Shown here: positions 7,526 through 16,083 of the stretch, one piece after another
Layout: every line of letters starts with the position of its first letter
Position numbering within the stretch: position 1 is the stretch's first letter
NCBI GenBank assembly: GCA_002294005.1
Contig: DBEH01000027.1
Coordinates: forward strand, 1 to 55,546
Reading direction: 5' to 3'
DNA: 55,546 nucleotides
Origin: Firmicutes bacterium UBA911
Lineage (GTDB): Bacteria; Bacillota; Desulfotomaculia; Desulfotomaculales; Desulforudaceae
Program-made: the position numbers and the translations under genes
Notes under the pieces: model-generated
Databases searched by the model: none
Told to the model about the DNA's origin: nothing
Seen by the model: the letters and a program-made list of their open reading frames with translations, nothing else

Positions 7526-8895
7526 ATGAAACGTTCCGCACTGGTCGCGCTCATGTCCCTGGCGGTTCTGTTGGTGGTTTCCGCCTGGGCCTTTGAGCAG
7601 TGGAGCGCGCGGCGCCACTTCGAAAATCTGCTGAACGCCGAGTACCAGCGGTCCTTTTTTGACGCGGTGCTGAACGTGCGTGGTCTGGAGGTGCTCCTCG
7701 GCAAGGCCCTGGTCGGCGACGGCGGTCCCCAGGATGCCGGCCTGCTGGGGGAGGCCTGGCAGGAGGCCGTGCTGGCCCAGCGGGATCTAAGCCGGCTCCC
7801 GGTACAGCCGGGGGCAATCGGCCGGACCAGCCAGTTTTTGAACCAGGTGGGCGAGTTCACGAACCTGCTGATGCGGCAAACGGCTGCCGGCCGACCTCCG
7901 TCTCCGGACCAATGGAACACGCTTGAGGAATTGCACCGGCAGGCCGGTATCCTGAACACCCAGCTTCAGGCGGTGCAGCGCCGCGTGGAGGCCGACGGCG
8001 CCCGCTACTGGGAAATAGCTCCGGAGTTGCGTGCGCGCCGGGGCGCCCTTCGGCCCTCCCCGCCGGACCCGGCGAACGCCGAATTGGAAGCGGTGAACCG
8101 GGAGATGGAACAATTTCCGACGCTGGTCTACGACGGGGCCTTTTCCGAGCATATGGACCGCCGGGTGCCGCGGGCCGCCACACCGGTGCGCCCACTAGTG
8201 AGGCCCAGGCCCGGGAACGGGCGCTGGCCCTGGTTGACCGGCCGCGGGGGGAACTCTCGGCGCGGGTGACTGGGACGACCAGGGGCCGGATCCCGTCTTA
8301 CCGGGTGGAAATCACGGAACGTAACGGTCGTAACGGCGACCGGTTTCTGGTCGATGTGGCCCGGCGGGGCGGGGAAGTGGTCTGGATGCTGGACACCAGA
8401 ACCCCCGGCCCGCCTGCGGTGTCTGTGGCCGAGGCCCGGCGCACGGCGCAAGCGTACTTGAACCGGCTGGGACGGCCGGATATGGAGGCGGTGTCCTCGG
8501 AGCGGCAGGGCCGGGGTACGGTGCTGTTTACCTTTGCCCCGCGGCAAGAGGACGTTTTGCTGTATACGGACATGATTAAAGTGACGGTGGCCCTGGACGA
8601 GGGGCGGGTCAGCGGCTTAAACGCCATAGACTACGTGATGTACCACCAACCCCGGGAATTGCCGGCCCCCGCCATAAGCGCCGCCGCCGCTTGCCGGGGT
8701 CTCAACCCGGATTTCGTGGTCCGGTCGGCCCGCCTGGTGCTCATTCCCACCACCGGCGGGGGAGAGGCCCTGGCCTGGGAACTTAGGGGTGAGCGGGCCG
8801 GAAACCAATACTTGGTGTACGTCAACGCCGAGGACGGGCGGCGGGAGAATATCCTCCAGGTGGTGGAGACGGCGGAGGGGACGCTGACCATATAG
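7526..8895 (+). pseudogene. ypeB: YpeB germination protein gene, interrupted by a frameshift
   Basis: Two reading frames together give about 455 residues, the normal length of YpeB, the partner needed for SleB stability. The first part (7526 to about 8175) has a signal anchor (residues 5-23) and the YpeB N-terminal repeats and reaches YDGAFSEHMDRRVPR. The rest continues one frame over (GAPTSEAQARERALALVDRPRGELSARV, then PepSY-like repeats to 8895). The break is near 8170-8180, in CCGCGGGCCGCC; one missing G there would restore the frame. It may be a true mutation, a sequencing error, or (less likely) programmed slippage. The start ATG follows a GGAGG site. The 3' end overlaps the convergent methyltransferase gene by 74 bp. 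Confidence 0.85.
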
Positions 8896-10003
8896 TGCCG
8901 GTGGAGCCGACGCTTGGCTCCGTGCTGCGTTTCTGAAAGAGCAAGATGTATTCGTGCTTGAAGATGTAAAAACCCCCGGCCAGGGCGCGATAACGCCAGA
9001 GTTCCCTTTGCCGGCGTTTGCCCCGGGTTTCCTCGTAGTTTTTGACAATGATGCTCTTGAGCAGGTAACCCCGGGTCCGGATCTGTTCCATGGAGTGGAA
9101 GCCAAGTGGAATCCACTCGCCCTTCGAGTACCGGTCCCCGATGACCACCGCCAGGTACCGCCCGTCTTCGAGCAGCCGGCCCGTGTTGTCGACCACCCGG
9201 CCCAGAAGCTCCAGAAACTGCTTCACGCTTGGCGCGTTGCACAGGTTCCGCGGGTCGTCGTCGAAACGGATGATGTTGTGGTACGGGGGGTGCAGCAGCA
9301 CCAACTGCACCCGGCTGGTGCCCAGACTAGCGGTGACGGAAGCAAAATCAAAACTGGTGCTGTCTCCCGCGAACAAAGCGGTGGTCACCCCGTGGGGGTT
9401 ATTCTCCCTCGCCACCAGGTCTGTGGCCCGGGCGACGACCTCCGGGTTCAGTTCCACGCCAAGCCCGTTCCGTCCCAGGCGCCGGCATTCGATCAGGGTG
9501 GTGCCGCTGCCCGCAAACGGGTCCAACACCCAGTCCCCGCGCTTGGTATAGCGCAGGAGCAACTGGTGGGGGATCTGGGGGATGAAATTGCCCCAATACC
9601 AGCCAAGGTGCGCTCCCGAGGTGTCCCGCCGGTCGACCACCCACAGGCTGTCGGTGAGGATAGCGTCGTATTCTTTCCAGCGGTTGAGGTTGATGTCATT
9701 GAGCCCTGTCGTCCGCTGTTCCGCCGCCCCGGCCCGCAGTTGTTTCAGGTAGTGGCGGGCGCGGTTCAAAGTGTAAGCGGCGCTCAGTTGAGCGATCTCA
9801 GCCCGCAGCACGTCCGCACGCAGGCGGATCACTTCGGTGCCGGTCTCGACGCCGAAGAGTTCCGGCAGGCCACCCGGCGGTGCGGCCACGGCCCGGTCCA
9901 GTTCGGACAGGTGCTCCCGGAGCTGTGCCAAGCGTTCCAGTTCCAGGGCTTGGTCAAGGTATTCAAGGTAGGCGCTTCTCTTTAGCGCCAAGTAGTTCTC
10001 CAA
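8822..10003 (-). CDS. Orphan DNA methyltransferase (N6-adenine/N4-cytosine class)
   Basis: A 393-residue protein. About 150 helical N-terminal residues precede the SAM-binding motif I (WVLDPFAGSGTTLIECRR, followed by the acidic GVELNPE) and then the catalytic motif IV LHPPYHN, a variant of (D/N/S)PPY. The order I then IV differs from beta-class enzymes. No restriction endonuclease gene is adjacent, so it looks solitary and could have a regulatory or protective role. The TTG start at 10003 has GGAG 9 nt upstream. The Pro/Ser-rich C-terminal tail runs 74 bp antisense into ypeB, suggesting loss of an earlier stop. Target sequence unknown. Confidence 0.8.
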   Translation of the reverse strand: MENYLALKRSAYLEYLDQALELERLAQLREHLSELDRAVAAPPGGLPELFGVETGTEVIRLRADVLRAEIAQLSAAYTLNRARHYLKQLRAGAAEQRTTGLNDINLNRWKEYDAILTDSLWVVDRRDTSGAHLGWYWGNFIPQIPHQLLLRYTKRGDWVLDPFAGSGTTLIECRRLGRNGLGVELNPEVVARATDLVARENNPHGVTTALFAGDSTSFDFASVTASLGTSRVQLVLLHPPYHNIIRFDDDPRNLCNAPSVKQFLELLGRVVDNTGRLLEDGRYLAVVIGDRYSKGEWIPLGFHSMEQIRTRGYLLKSIIVKNYEETRGKRRQRELWRYRALAGGFYIFKHEYILLFQKRSTEPSVGSTGTIWSASPPPSPPPGGYSPAARPRR

Positions 10004-10105
10004 CCGTTACACGCTCCAGAACACATCGGTAAATCTGTATCAGTAACCTTCGCGCTTAGTATCTGGAAATCCTCCGGAAATCAGAATTTTGCGTTGGTGT
10101 GGCTC

Positions 10106-10134
10106 TTGACAAAAGGGGTGACAGGTGCTAGGTT
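10106..10134 (+). promoter_or_regulatory. Promoter of the T-box-controlled operon
   Basis: A perfect TTGACA at 10106-10111, a 17-nt spacer and TAGGTT at 10129-10134. It would start transcription just upstream of the T-box stem I. Confidence 0.55.
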
Positions 10135-10158
10135 CTTAAGCATATATATGGATTAAAG

Positions 10159-10403
10159 GCAACGAAGGGAATAAGGGCGTTTTTCTCCCCTACAGCGAGC
10201 CGGGGACCGGTGTGAGCCCGGTGGGGAGGGCGCCTGTGCCGTCCCGGAGCCGGATGCGAGGCGGGCTGATGAGTCCGCGGAAGCACTCCCGGGTCCCGCC
10301 GTTAACGGGAAGAGTGGGCCGGTTCTGCACCGGTCAATTAGGGTGGTACCGCGAGATCGGCGCTCTCGTCCTTAAAGAGGGAGGAGGGCGCCTTTACCTT
10401 TTG
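10159..10403 (+). promoter_or_regulatory. T-box leader, probable alanine specifier
   Basis: The hallmark AGGGTGGTACCGCG lies at 10340-10353, followed by a GC-rich terminator hairpin (about 10359-10393) and a T-rich tail. Upstream, CAGCGAGCCGGGG and GGTGTGAGCCCGG form the apical part of stem I. GGGA (10167-10170) pairs with TCCC (10242-10245); the internal loop on the 3' side reads TGT-GCC-G, which puts GCC (Ala) in the specifier position at 10238-10240. The TGGT bulge implies a tRNA with discriminator A, as in tRNA-Ala. Uncharged tRNA would bind and prevent termination. The specifier is inferred by hand folding; GTG (Val) in another register is the main alternative. Confidence 0.88.
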
Positions 10404-10484
10404 AGCTCAACATGCCGGTGAAATCGGGCGGCGGGCTGACTTCTGCCGCAGCCCAGCGCATTAAGATTGAGGAGGAGAGAGCGG

Positions 10485-10973
10485 GTGGACAAAACCATTG
10501 AGATCCTTGAGCTTCTGGCCGGCAACTGCCGCCTGGAAGCGGCCCAGATCGCCGCGATGGTGGATCTTCCGGCGGCCGAGGTGCGGCGGATCATCGCCGA
10601 CCTCGAAGCGAACCACACCATCCTGAGCTACCGGACCATGGTCAACTGGGACCGGGTCGGCAAGGAACGGGTGGTGGCGCTGATCGAGGCCCGGGTCACG
10701 CCCCAGCGGGACGTTGGCTTTGAGGCCATCGCCAAACGGGTGGGCCGTCACCAGGAAGTTAAGAACCTCTACCTGATGTCCGGCGCCTATGATCTGGCCG
10801 TCTTCGTGGAAGGGCGGACGATGAAAGACGTGGCCAACTTCGTGGCCACCAAGTTGGCTCCCCTCGACGGCGTGACCGGCACCACCACCCACTTTGTGCT
10901 CCAAACCTTCAAAGAAGAAGGGGTTTTGCTGGGTGACGGGGAAGACGACCGGAGGTTGGTGGTGTCGCCGTGA
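10485..10973 (+). CDS. Lrp/AsnC-family transcriptional regulator
   Basis: A 162-residue protein with an N-terminal winged helix-turn-helix (about residues 1-50, AAQIAAMVDLPAAEVRRIIADLE) and a C-terminal RAM ligand-binding domain (YLMSGAYDLAVFVEG). Proteins of this family sense amino acids and control their metabolism. GTG 10485 is used because GGAGGAGAG precedes it; a TTG at 10467 lies within the Shine-Dalgarno region. It is the first gene after the T-box leader, and its stop overlaps the aminotransferase start (GTGA), so the two are translationally coupled. Confidence 0.88.
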   Translation: MDKTIEILELLAGNCRLEAAQIAAMVDLPAAEVRRIIADLEANHTILSYRTMVNWDRVGKERVVALIEARVTPQRDVGFEAIAKRVGRHQEVKNLYLMSGAYDLAVFVEGRTMKDVANFVATKLAPLDGVTGTTTHFVLQTFKEEGVLLGDGEDDRRLVVSP

Positions 10974-12235
10974 CTGATGGTGTATGGGCCGGCAAACTAA
11001 ACCCGACCGTCCGGAGGCTAAAGCCTTCCGGCATCCGCCGGTTTTTCGACCTGGCGGCCGAGACGAAGGGGATCATTTCGCTCGGCGTCGGCGAACCGGA
11101 TTTCGTCACGCCCTGGCACGTGCGGGAGGCCTGCATGTTCGCCCTGGAGCAGGGTTACACCACTTACACCGCCAACAGCGGGATGCCGGCGCTGCGGCGG
11201 GAAATCGCCCGCTACACCGCGGGCTGCCTGGGCCTGAACTACCGTCCGGAAAACGAGGTGCTGGTCACCGTCGGGGTGAGTGAGGCGCTGGACTTGGCGC
11301 TGCGCGCGGTGGTCGCCCCCGGGGACGAGGTTTTGGTGCCCGAACCGTGTTACGTTTCCTATCAGCCCTGCACCGAGTTGGCCGGGGGGGTGCCGGTGCC
11401 CGTGCCCTCCGCCGTGGAGCGGGGTTTCCGGATCCGGGCGCTGGACCTGGAACGGGCGCTCACGCCCCGGACCAAGGCGCTGTTGCTCTGCTTTCCCAAC
11501 AACCCCACGGGCGCGGTTATGCCGCGGCCCGAACTCGAGGCTGTGGCCGAGCTTTGCGCGGCCCGCGACCTGGTGGTGATCGCCGACGAGATCTACGCGC
11601 AGCTGACCTATGACGGTGAACACGTCTGCTTTGCCGGCCTGCCGGGAATGCGCGACCGCACGATCCTGCTTCAGGGTTTTTCCAAGGCTTTTGCCATGAC
11701 CGGGTGGCGTGTCGGCTACGCCCTGGGGAATTCCGACTTCATCGGGGCCATGGCCAAAATACACCAGTACACCATGCTTTGCGCGCCGGTGATGAGCCAG
11801 ATGGCGGCGCTCGAGGCCCTGCGGCACGGGCAGGACGAAATGCGGCGGATGGTCCGCGAATTCTCGTACCGGCGCCGGCTGGTGGTCAAAGCCTTCAATG
11901 ACATGGGTCTGCCCTGCTTCAACCCCGGGGGCGCCTTCTACGCCTTTCCGGATATCCGCTGCACCGGGCTTTCGTCCGAGGAGTTCACCGAGCGCCTGAT
12001 CCGGGAGGAGCAAGTGGCCGTGGTGCCCGGAAACGCGTTCGGCGACTGCGGCGAGGGGTTTATCCGCTGTTCGTACGCCGCCTCGGTGGAGAACCTCACG
12101 GAGGCCTTCAAACGGATGCACCGGTTCGTGAGCCGGTACCGCATTTCCAGTTCCGCCGGCCGACCCGTGCCATTGGACCCGCTAAGGCGGGTACCCCCGG
12201 GTGCCCTGGCGGATGGCGAAACGGCGGCGCGCTGA
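10970..12235 (+). CDS. Class I/II PLP-dependent aminotransferase (probable alanine-type)
   Basis: A 421-residue fold-type I aminotransferase. It has the N-terminal ISLGVGEPDF block, the NNPTGAV motif, the IADEIYAQLTY aspartate region, the PLP lysine in GFSKAFAMTGWRVGYALG and a C-terminal arginine block (GFIRCSYA). The family includes aspartate, alanine and aromatic aminotransferases. The probable Ala T-box upstream argues for a role in alanine formation. It is coupled by a 4-nt overlap to the Lrp-type regulator. The last 30 residues are an arginine- and proline-rich tail not typical of the fold. Confidence 0.87.
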   Translation: MTDGVWAGKLNPTVRRLKPSGIRRFFDLAAETKGIISLGVGEPDFVTPWHVREACMFALEQGYTTYTANSGMPALRREIARYTAGCLGLNYRPENEVLVTVGVSEALDLALRAVVAPGDEVLVPEPCYVSYQPCTELAGGVPVPVPSAVERGFRIRALDLERALTPRTKALLLCFPNNPTGAVMPRPELEAVAELCAARDLVVIADEIYAQLTYDGEHVCFAGLPGMRDRTILLQGFSKAFAMTGWRVGYALGNSDFIGAMAKIHQYTMLCAPVMSQMAALEALRHGQDEMRRMVREFSYRRRLVVKAFNDMGLPCFNPGGAFYAFPDIRCTGLSSEEFTERLIREEQVAVVPGNAFGDCGEGFIRCSYAASVENLTEAFKRMHRFVSRYRISSSAGRPVPLDPLRRVPPGALADGETAAR

Positions 12236-12353
12236 ACGGCCGCTCTCGCCGCCTGCGGCCCTTGGTGCGTTAACCAGCCGGTGGAGCCAAGCGGCGGGCT
12301 CCGCCCGCGGGAGGATTTCCGCTGAAAGACGTCCTGGGAAGCATCAGGCTTAC

Positions 12354-12382
12354 TTGACATGGGCCTTTGTAGATATTAATCT
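12354..12382 (+). promoter_or_regulatory. Promoter upstream of argS
   Basis: A perfect TTGACA (12354-12359), 17-nt spacer and TAATCT (12377-12382), about 60 nt before the argS start. Confidence 0.6.
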
Positions 12383-12440
12383 AATCTAGGTTCCTGGTGT
12401 TAGAGTCTCCAGTCCCAGCGCTCACGGCCGGGAGGTTCTT

Positions 12441-14132
12441 ATGAGCTATTTGTTGGCCGGACTGCGGGCGGGTATCGAGCGGGCGTTGCGCGGCGCCTTT
12501 GAGGCCGCCCGGCCCGGCCTCGGTCTTGACTCCGGTACGGTGATTCCTCCGTTCACGGTGGAGGTGCCCCGGGATAAGGACCACGGGGATTTTGCCACCA
12601 ATCTGGCTCTGCTGCTCACCAAGGCGGCCCGCCGCTCCCCGCGTCAGATCGCGGAGGTCCTGGTTTCCCACCTCTCGCTGCCGGAGCTCTCGGTGAAAGA
12701 AGTGATCATCGCCGGGCCGGGCTTCATCAACTTCAGACTTGACCCGGACTGGCTGCACAGCGTCCTGCCCGAGATTGCCGCGTGGGGAGACCGTTACGGC
12801 CGAAGAAACCTCGGGGGAGGGCGCAAAGTCCAGGTGGAATTCGTGAGCGCCAACCCCACCGGGCTTTTGCACATGGGCAATGCCAGGGGGGCGGCGCTGG
12901 GGGACGGCATCGCCGCCCTTTTATCGTTTATGGGCTTCGACGTCGCACGTGAGTTCTATGTCAACGATACTGGGCACCAGGTCGAGAACCTGGCCTTGTC
13001 GATGGAGGCCCGCTACTTCCAGGCCCTGGGCCGGGATTGGCCCGTGCCCGAGGATGGTTATCACGGGGAGGACCTGGTCGAAACCGCCGGCCGGTTTGTG
13101 GCCGAACACGGCGACCGCTTTGCTGTTCACGCTCCTGATGAGCGGCGGGAGGCCCTCTTGCGGTTTGCCCTGGAGGAGAAGCTGCCCGCGATGCGGGCCA
13201 CCCTGGATGACTTCGGCGTGCGCTACGACGTCTGGTTCTCGGAGCAGTCTCTGTACGCCCGGGGGGCGGTGAGAGAGACGCTGGAGCTTTTAAGGGCCCG
13301 GGGCCACCTGTACGAAAGGGAAGGGGCCCTGTGGTTCAAGGCTGGTGCTTTCGGGGGGGACAAGGACGAGGTGCTGGTGCGCCAAAACGGTGTGCCTACC
13401 TACTTCGCCGCCGACATCGCCTACCACAAGGACAAGTACGACCGGGGATTTGACTGGGTGATCAATGTGTGGGGGGCCGACCACCACGGGCATGTGCCCC
13501 GAATGAAGGGCGCGCTGGCCGCCTTGGGCTACGACCCCGACACCTTGGACGTGGTGATCATGCAGTTAGTGCGCCTCTACCGCGGCGGCGAAATGGTCCG
13601 CATGTCCAAGCGCACCGGCCAATATGTCACCCTGGATGAACTCCTCGAGGAGGTCGGCCGGGATGCGGCCCGGTATTTCTTTGTGACCCGGGGGGCCGAC
13701 AGCCACCTCGACTTTGACCTTGACCTTGCCAAGAGCCGGACCAACGAGAACCCGGTTTACTATATTCAGTACGCGCACGCCCGTATTTCGAGCCTCTTCC
13801 GGCAGTTGGCGGAGCGGGGAGGGACGGTGCCGGGCTACCAGGGTATTCCCGACGTCACCCTCCTTGAAGCGGAGGCGGAACGGGCTCTCATCAGGCGGCT
13901 GGCCGACTTCCCGGAGGAAGCGGCTCTGGCGGCCTACGACCTGGCCCCGCACCGCATCGCCCACTACGTGCACGACGTCGCCGGGCTGTTCCATCATTTT
14001 TATAATGCCCACCGGGTCCTGGGCGCCGGGGAGAAACTTGAAGAAGCCCGCCTGATGCTGGTCAACTGCACCCGCGTGGTGCTAAAAAGCGCCTTGGCGC
14101 TGCTGGGCGTATCCGCGCCCGAAAGGATGTAG
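12441..14132 (+). CDS. argS: Arginyl-tRNA synthetase
   Basis: A 563-residue class I aminoacyl-tRNA synthetase that charges tRNA-Arg. Visible landmarks are the N-terminal Add-1 domain (residues 1-110), the HIGH-type sequence VSANPTGLLHMGNARGAALGD, the WGADHHGHVPRMK motif, the RMSKRTGQYVTLDEL region in place of KMSKS, and the C-terminal anticodon-binding DALR domain (YVHDVAGLFHHFYNAHRVL). Length is normal for the family. The ATG start follows GGGAGGTTCTT. It precedes pyrG, and no other tRNA gene or synthetase is present nearby. Confidence 0.97.
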   Translation: MSYLLAGLRAGIERALRGAFEAARPGLGLDSGTVIPPFTVEVPRDKDHGDFATNLALLLTKAARRSPRQIAEVLVSHLSLPELSVKEVIIAGPGFINFRLDPDWLHSVLPEIAAWGDRYGRRNLGGGRKVQVEFVSANPTGLLHMGNARGAALGDGIAALLSFMGFDVAREFYVNDTGHQVENLALSMEARYFQALGRDWPVPEDGYHGEDLVETAGRFVAEHGDRFAVHAPDERREALLRFALEEKLPAMRATLDDFGVRYDVWFSEQSLYARGAVRETLELLRARGHLYEREGALWFKAGAFGGDKDEVLVRQNGVPTYFAADIAYHKDKYDRGFDWVINVWGADHHGHVPRMKGALAALGYDPDTLDVVIMQLVRLYRGGEMVRMSKRTGQYVTLDELLEEVGRDAARYFFVTRGADSHLDFDLDLAKSRTNENPVYYIQYAHARISSLFRQLAERGGTVPGYQGIPDVTLLEAEAERALIRRLADFPEEAALAAYDLAPHRIAHYVHDVAGLFHHFYNAHRVLGAGEKLEEARLMLVNCTRVVLKSALALLGVSAPERM

Positions 14133-14154
14133 CTGGAGGAGCAAAGAATATAAC

Positions 14155-14191
14155 AGAATCCAGAATCCAGAATATAGGAGCCAGGAGTCAG
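14155..14191 (+). repeat. AGAATCCAG/AGGAGTCAG repeat, inverted partner of 14309-14326
   Basis: Contains two tandem AGAATCC units, then CCAGGAGTCAG, which is complementary to CTGACTCCTGG at 14311-14321. The two copies bracket the argS-pyrG gap and could pair as a long stem. Confidence 0.6.
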
Positions 14192-14308
14192 GCAGGAGTC
14201 GGAATCCGAAGTTGAAAGCCCAAAGGCAGTAAGCTAAGCATCCAATTCAAAGATCCGATAGCAGGAGAATCCCTAAAGGATGTTTCTTGGTATTCCTTAT
14301 GTTCCCTA

Positions 14309-14326
14309 TTCTGACTCCTGGATTCT
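14309..14326 (+). repeat. 18-bp repeat TTCTGACTCCTGGATTCT, copy A
   Basis: The identical 18-mer recurs at 16039-16056. It lies just upstream of the pyrG ribosome binding site. Confidence 0.75.
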
Positions 14327-14346
14327 GAAACAGGCGGGAGGAGCAC

Positions 14347-15957
14347 ATGGCCGGCAAGTATATCTTCGTAACCGGAGGCGTGGTTTCTTCGCTGGGCAAG
14401 GGCATCACGGCCGCCTCTCTCGGGCGGTTGCTGAAGAGCCGCGGCCTTAAGGTGACCGTGCAGAAACTCGACCCGTACCTGAACGTGGACCCGGGTACGA
14501 TGAGTCCTTTTCAGCACGGCGAGGTGTTCGTTACCGACGACGGGGCGGAAACCGACCTCGACCTCGGCCATTACGAACGTTTCATTGACCACAGCCTGTC
14601 CAAGTTGAGCAACGTGACCACCGGGGGCATCTACTCGTCGGTCATCCGCAAGGAACGCAGGGGAGACTACCTGGGCGGGACCGTTCAGGTGATCCCTCAC
14701 ATCACCAACGAGATTAAGGAGCGCGTGCTGCAGGTGGGTCAAGCCACGGGGGCCGACGTGGTTATCGTCGAAATCGGGGGCACCGTCGGCGACATCGAAT
14801 CCCTGCCCTTTCTCGAGGCTATCCGTCAACTGAAAAGCGACCTCGGACGCCAAAACACCCTGTACGTACACGTCACCCTGGTGCCTTACCTGCGGGCGGC
14901 CGACGAGCTAAAGACGAAGCCTACCCAGCACAGTGTCAAGGAGTTGCGCGGCATCGGCATCCAGCCCGACGTGCTGGTCTGCCGGACTGAAAAGCCGTTC
15001 CCGCCCGGCTTGAAGCAGAAATTGGCGCTCTTTTGCGACACCGAGGAGCGGGCGGTGGTTCAGGCCCTGGACGTGCCGTTCATCTACGAGGTTCCGGTGA
15101 TGCTCGAAGAGGAAGGGTTGGGAGACTTCGTGGCGGAGAGGCTGGAGTTGGAATGCGGACCGCCCGATCTGACCGACTGGAAGGCGATGATTGAACGTTG
15201 GCGCAACCCCGAAGCCCGGGTGGCGATCGCCCTGGTCGGCAAGTACGTTTCCCTTCCGGACGCATACAAGAGCGTGATTGAGGCCCTGGGGCACGGGGGC
15301 ATCGCCAACGCCACGGATGTGAACATCCACATGATTGACGCGGAAAGCCTGGAACACGGTCCTGTTGAGGAGATACTGGACGGGGCCGACGGTATCCTGG
15401 TCCCGGGTGGCTTCGGGGACCGGGGCATCGAGGGCAAAATCCGGGCCATCCGCCACGCGCGGGAACGCCGTCTGCCCTTTTTGGGTATCTGCCTGGGGAT
15501 GCAGTTGGCCGTTGTTGAATTCGCCCGCGGGATGCTGGGCTGGCCGGACGCCAACAGTTCCGAGTTCAACCCGGGCGCTGCCCACCCGGTGATCGACTTG
15601 CTTCCGGAGCAGTTGCAGGTGGCCGATCTGGGCGGCACGATGCGGCTGGGCGCCTACGCCTGCCGGTTGAAACCGGATTCGGCGGCGCACCGGGCCTACG
15701 GCCGCGAAGAGGTCCAGGAGCGGCACCGCCATCGGTACGAGTTTAACAACGCCTATCTGGAAGACTTTGACCGGGCCGGAATGGTCTTTTCCGGGATCAA
15801 TCCGGACAAGCAGTTGGTGGAGATCATTGAGCTTGCCGGACATCCCTGGTTTGTGGCGACACAGTTCCACCCCGAGTTCCTGTCGCGCCCGAACCGGCCG
15901 CACCCGCTGTTCCGCGATTTTGTCGCGGCCGCCCGCCGCCGGAGAGAAGGCAATTAA
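14347..15957 (+). CDS. pyrG: CTP synthase
   Basis: A 536-residue enzyme making CTP from UTP, ATP and glutamine. The N-terminal synthetase domain begins with KYIFVTGGVVSSLGKGITAAS and contains the LDPYLNVDPGTMSPFQHGEVFVT block. The C-terminal class I glutaminase has the nucleophile in FLGICLGMQLAVVEFAR and the HPE motif (QFHPEFLSRP). The start ATG follows GGGAGGAGCAC. Its place just before the sppA, Yip1 and spo0F genes resembles the pyrG-spo0F neighbourhood of Bacillus. Confidence 0.98.
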   Translation: MAGKYIFVTGGVVSSLGKGITAASLGRLLKSRGLKVTVQKLDPYLNVDPGTMSPFQHGEVFVTDDGAETDLDLGHYERFIDHSLSKLSNVTTGGIYSSVIRKERRGDYLGGTVQVIPHITNEIKERVLQVGQATGADVVIVEIGGTVGDIESLPFLEAIRQLKSDLGRQNTLYVHVTLVPYLRAADELKTKPTQHSVKELRGIGIQPDVLVCRTEKPFPPGLKQKLALFCDTEERAVVQALDVPFIYEVPVMLEEEGLGDFVAERLELECGPPDLTDWKAMIERWRNPEARVAIALVGKYVSLPDAYKSVIEALGHGGIANATDVNIHMIDAESLEHGPVEEILDGADGILVPGGFGDRGIEGKIRAIRHARERRLPFLGICLGMQLAVVEFARGMLGWPDANSSEFNPGAAHPVIDLLPEQLQVADLGGTMRLGAYACRLKPDSAAHRAYGREEVQERHRHRYEFNNAYLEDFDRAGMVFSGINPDKQLVEIIELAGHPWFVATQFHPEFLSRPNRPHPLFRDFVAAARRRREGN

Positions 15958-16038
15958 TTATTGGGCAAACTAGACCCGATGATGCGCGCAACAGGGCTTT
16001 CAGGTTTCCATTTTGCTCGATCCATTCCGAATTCTGGG

Positions 16039-16056
16039 TTCTGACTCCTGGATTCT
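16039..16056 (+). repeat. 18-bp repeat TTCTGACTCCTGGATTCT, copy B
   Basis: Perfect match to 14309-14326. Both copies lie upstream of a start codon (here sppA). An AATTCTGGG flank precedes it. Confidence 0.75.
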
Positions 16057-16083
16057 TTATTCCGGCCGAGGAGGTTTTGGTCT

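Noticed and set aside
8954..9985. A 343-codon plus-strand open frame
   Set aside because: It is the shadow of the methyltransferase gene, whose SAM-binding and catalytic motifs are clear on the minus strand.
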